Shown: positions 4,747-5,963 of the stretch, in pieces
Position numbering within the stretch: position 1 is the first letter of the stretch
Layout: each line of letters begins with the position of its first letter
Source: Acidimicrobiales bacterium
GTDB lineage: Bacteria > Actinomycetota > Acidimicrobiia > Acidimicrobiales > JAKAVM01
Reading direction: 5' to 3'
Length of the DNA: 5,963 bases
NCBI GenBank assembly: GCA_027451785.1
Contig: DAIDIS010000237.1
Span: 1-5,963 of the forward strand
The notes under the pieces: model-generated
Told to the model about the DNA's origin: nothing
Seen by the model: the letters and a program-made list of their open reading frames with translations, nothing else
Database searches by the model: none
Made by a program: the position numbers and the translations under genes

Positions 4747-5963
4747 CAGTTGGCCAGGCGCTTCTCTAGGGCGTCCACCTCGTCAAGGAGGGCTGACGGT
4801 ATCTTGTCCCCGAATTGAGCGAAATGCTCCCGAATGGAAGGGACCTCGGCTCGCCAATCCTCGTTATCAACTGCGAGAAGGAGCTCCATGTCCTCAGCCG
4901 AGACGTCCAAGTTGGTGGTGTCGATTGCATCGACTGTGGGCACTATGCCGACAGGAGTCTCGACGAAGCCGCCCTCACCTGCGACCCTCTTGAATACCCA
5001 TTCAAGGACTCTGCTGTTCTCCCCAAATCCGGGCCACAGCCACCTTCCGTCTTCAGTCTTGCGGAACCAGTTGACGTAGAAGATCTTGGGGAGCTTGGTT
5101 GCGTCGCCGGACGACCCGATTGACAGCCAATGCGAGAAATAGTCCGCCATGTTGTACCCGCAGAAGGGGAGCATCGCGAACGGGTCGCGACGAAGTTTGC
5201 CCACGGCGCCTGCAGCGGCGGCGGTCGTTTCCGACGCCATGATCGAGCCCAGAAAAACTCCGTGTTGCCAATTGTAGGACTCCATCACCAATGGAACGAC
5301 GCTTGAGCGGCGCCCACCGAAGAGGATTGCCGAGATCGGCACACCGGCCGGATCTTCCCACTCGGAGGCTATCGCCGGATCCTGTGCCGCTGGAGTGGTG
5401 AAACGGGAGTTCGGGTGCGCTGCGGGCTTGCCGGAAGAAGGGTCGTATGGCTGCCCCAACCAGTCCGTAAGGCCTGATGGCGGCTCCTTCGAGAGATCCT
5501 CCCACCAGACATCGCCATCGGCGGTGAGCGCCGTATTGGTGAAGATGGAGTTTGCCTCCATGGTCAAAACGGCGTTCGGGTTCGTCTCCATGTTGGTACC
5601 CGGGGCTACTCCGAAGAAACCCGACTCGGGGTTGATGGCGTACAGCCTGCCGTCTTTGCCGAACTTCATCCAGCAGATGTCGTCGCCGATAGTCTCGACC
5701 TTCCAACCTGGAAGAGTCGGAATGAGCATTGCCAAGTTGGTCTTGCCGCAAGCGGATGGGAAGGCGCCCGTAACGTATCGGGTCTCACCCTCGGGTGAGG
5801 TGAGCTTCAAGATGAGCATGTGCTCTGCGAGCCAGCCCTCGTCACGAGCCATTGCTGAGGCTATCCTCAGAGCGAAGCACTTCTTGCCCAGTAGAGCGTT
5901 GCCTCCATATCCGGAGCCAAAAGACCAAATCTCGCGGGTCTCTGGGAAGTGCACGATGTACTT
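4746..5963 (-). CDS. pckG: phosphoenolpyruvate carboxykinase (GTP), N-terminal third missing
   Basis: This cytosolic enzyme converts oxaloacetate and GTP to phosphoenolpyruvate, GDP and CO2, the entry step of gluconeogenesis. About 405 C-terminal residues are present; the frame runs off the right edge (KYIVHFPETREIWSFG), and the GTG at 5954 is an internal valine. Numbering from that valine as 1, Lys25 (GKKCFALR), His45 (WLAEHM), Cys69 in the P-loop FPSACGKTN (65-73) and Asp92 (IGDDICWM) all align with rat PEPCK Lys244, His264, Cys288 and Asp311 with a constant offset of 219, so the metal site and reactive cysteine are intact and about 219 residues lie outside. WPGFGENSRVLEWVF (307-321) is the conserved nucleotide-binding segment of GTP-type enzymes. 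The stop TGA overlaps the ATG of the small RAM-domain gene by one base, giving a coupled pair. Confidence 0.96.
   Translation of the reverse strand, partial: KYIVHFPETREIWSFGSGYGGNALLGKKCFALRIASAMARDEGWLAEHMLILKLTSPEGETRYVTGAFPSACGKTNLAMLIPTLPGWKVETIGDDICWMKFGKDGRLYAINPESGFFGVAPGTNMETNPNAVLTMEANSIFTNTALTADGDVWWEDLSKEPPSGLTDWLGQPYDPSSGKPAAHPNSRFTTPAAQDPAIASEWEDPAGVPISAILFGGRRSSVVPLVMESYNWQHGVFLGSIMASETTAAAAGAVGKLRRDPFAMLPFCGYNMADYFSHWLSIGSSGDATKLPKIFYVNWFRKTEDGRWLWPGFGENSRVLEWVFKRVAGEGGFVETPVGIVPTVDAIDTTNLDVSAEDMELLLAVDNEDWRAEVPSIREHFAQFGDKIPSALLDEVDALEKRLAN

Noticed and set aside
5053..5751. 232-codon second open frame on the minus strand within pckG
   Set aside because: It lies entirely inside the well-supported PEP carboxykinase gene in another frame and has the Arg/His-rich composition of a shadow frame.

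Overview
The window reads as a chromosomal piece from an actinobacterium. Indicators are a methylacyl-CoA racemase of the mycobacterial MCR type, a GTP-dependent PEP carboxykinase, a free-standing Lrp/AsnC ligand-binding domain protein, GTG start codons and moderately high GC. The combination, including membrane-anchored CopC-like proteins, would fit an Acidimicrobiia-like lineage, but that placement is inference from general impression and not from a search. No rRNA, tRNA, CRISPR array, insertion sequence or phage gene was seen.

Layout. Positions 1-1091 (+) hold the 3' nine-tenths of an alpha-methylacyl-CoA racemase gene; its start is just outside the window. At 1151-1546 (+) is a small four-helix membrane protein of unknown function. 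At 1615-2499 (+) is a TetR-family regulator with an unusually long basic N-terminal tail. A 425-base intergenic region (2500-2924) follows. It contains a good TTGACA-N17-TAGAGT promoter candidate, several palindromes and a triple hexamer repeat, and would give the next gene a structured leader of about 190 nt. At 2925-3569 (+) is a secreted, C-terminally anchored CopC-type protein. A long hairpin (3606-3651), probably a terminator, separates it from a second, diverged CopC-like protein at 3833-4513 (+). On the minus strand, converging on these, a GTP-type PEP carboxykinase gene (5963-4746, 5' end outside) is followed by a 78-residue Lrp/AsnC ligand-binding (RAM) domain protein (4746-4510). The stop of the first and start of the second share one base.

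How the parts relate. The racemase acts on 2-methyl-branched acyl-CoAs from branched fatty acid or sterol side-chain breakdown. The TetR protein resembles regulators often found near acyl-CoA genes, but its target is not proven. A 17-bp imperfect palindrome upstream of tetR (1553-1569) has a 13/17 match upstream of the copC promoter (2653-2669), which raises the possibility of one regulator acting at both sites. The two CopC-like proteins look like a tandem duplication in which the first keeps the predicted N-terminal His and Asp-x-His copper ligands and the second has lost them. The PEP carboxykinase/RAM-domain pair is a translationally coupled central-metabolism unit, possibly with an amino-acid-sensing partner. 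No wholly new system is evident; the most interesting parts are the copC leader and the duplicated, diverged CopC pair.
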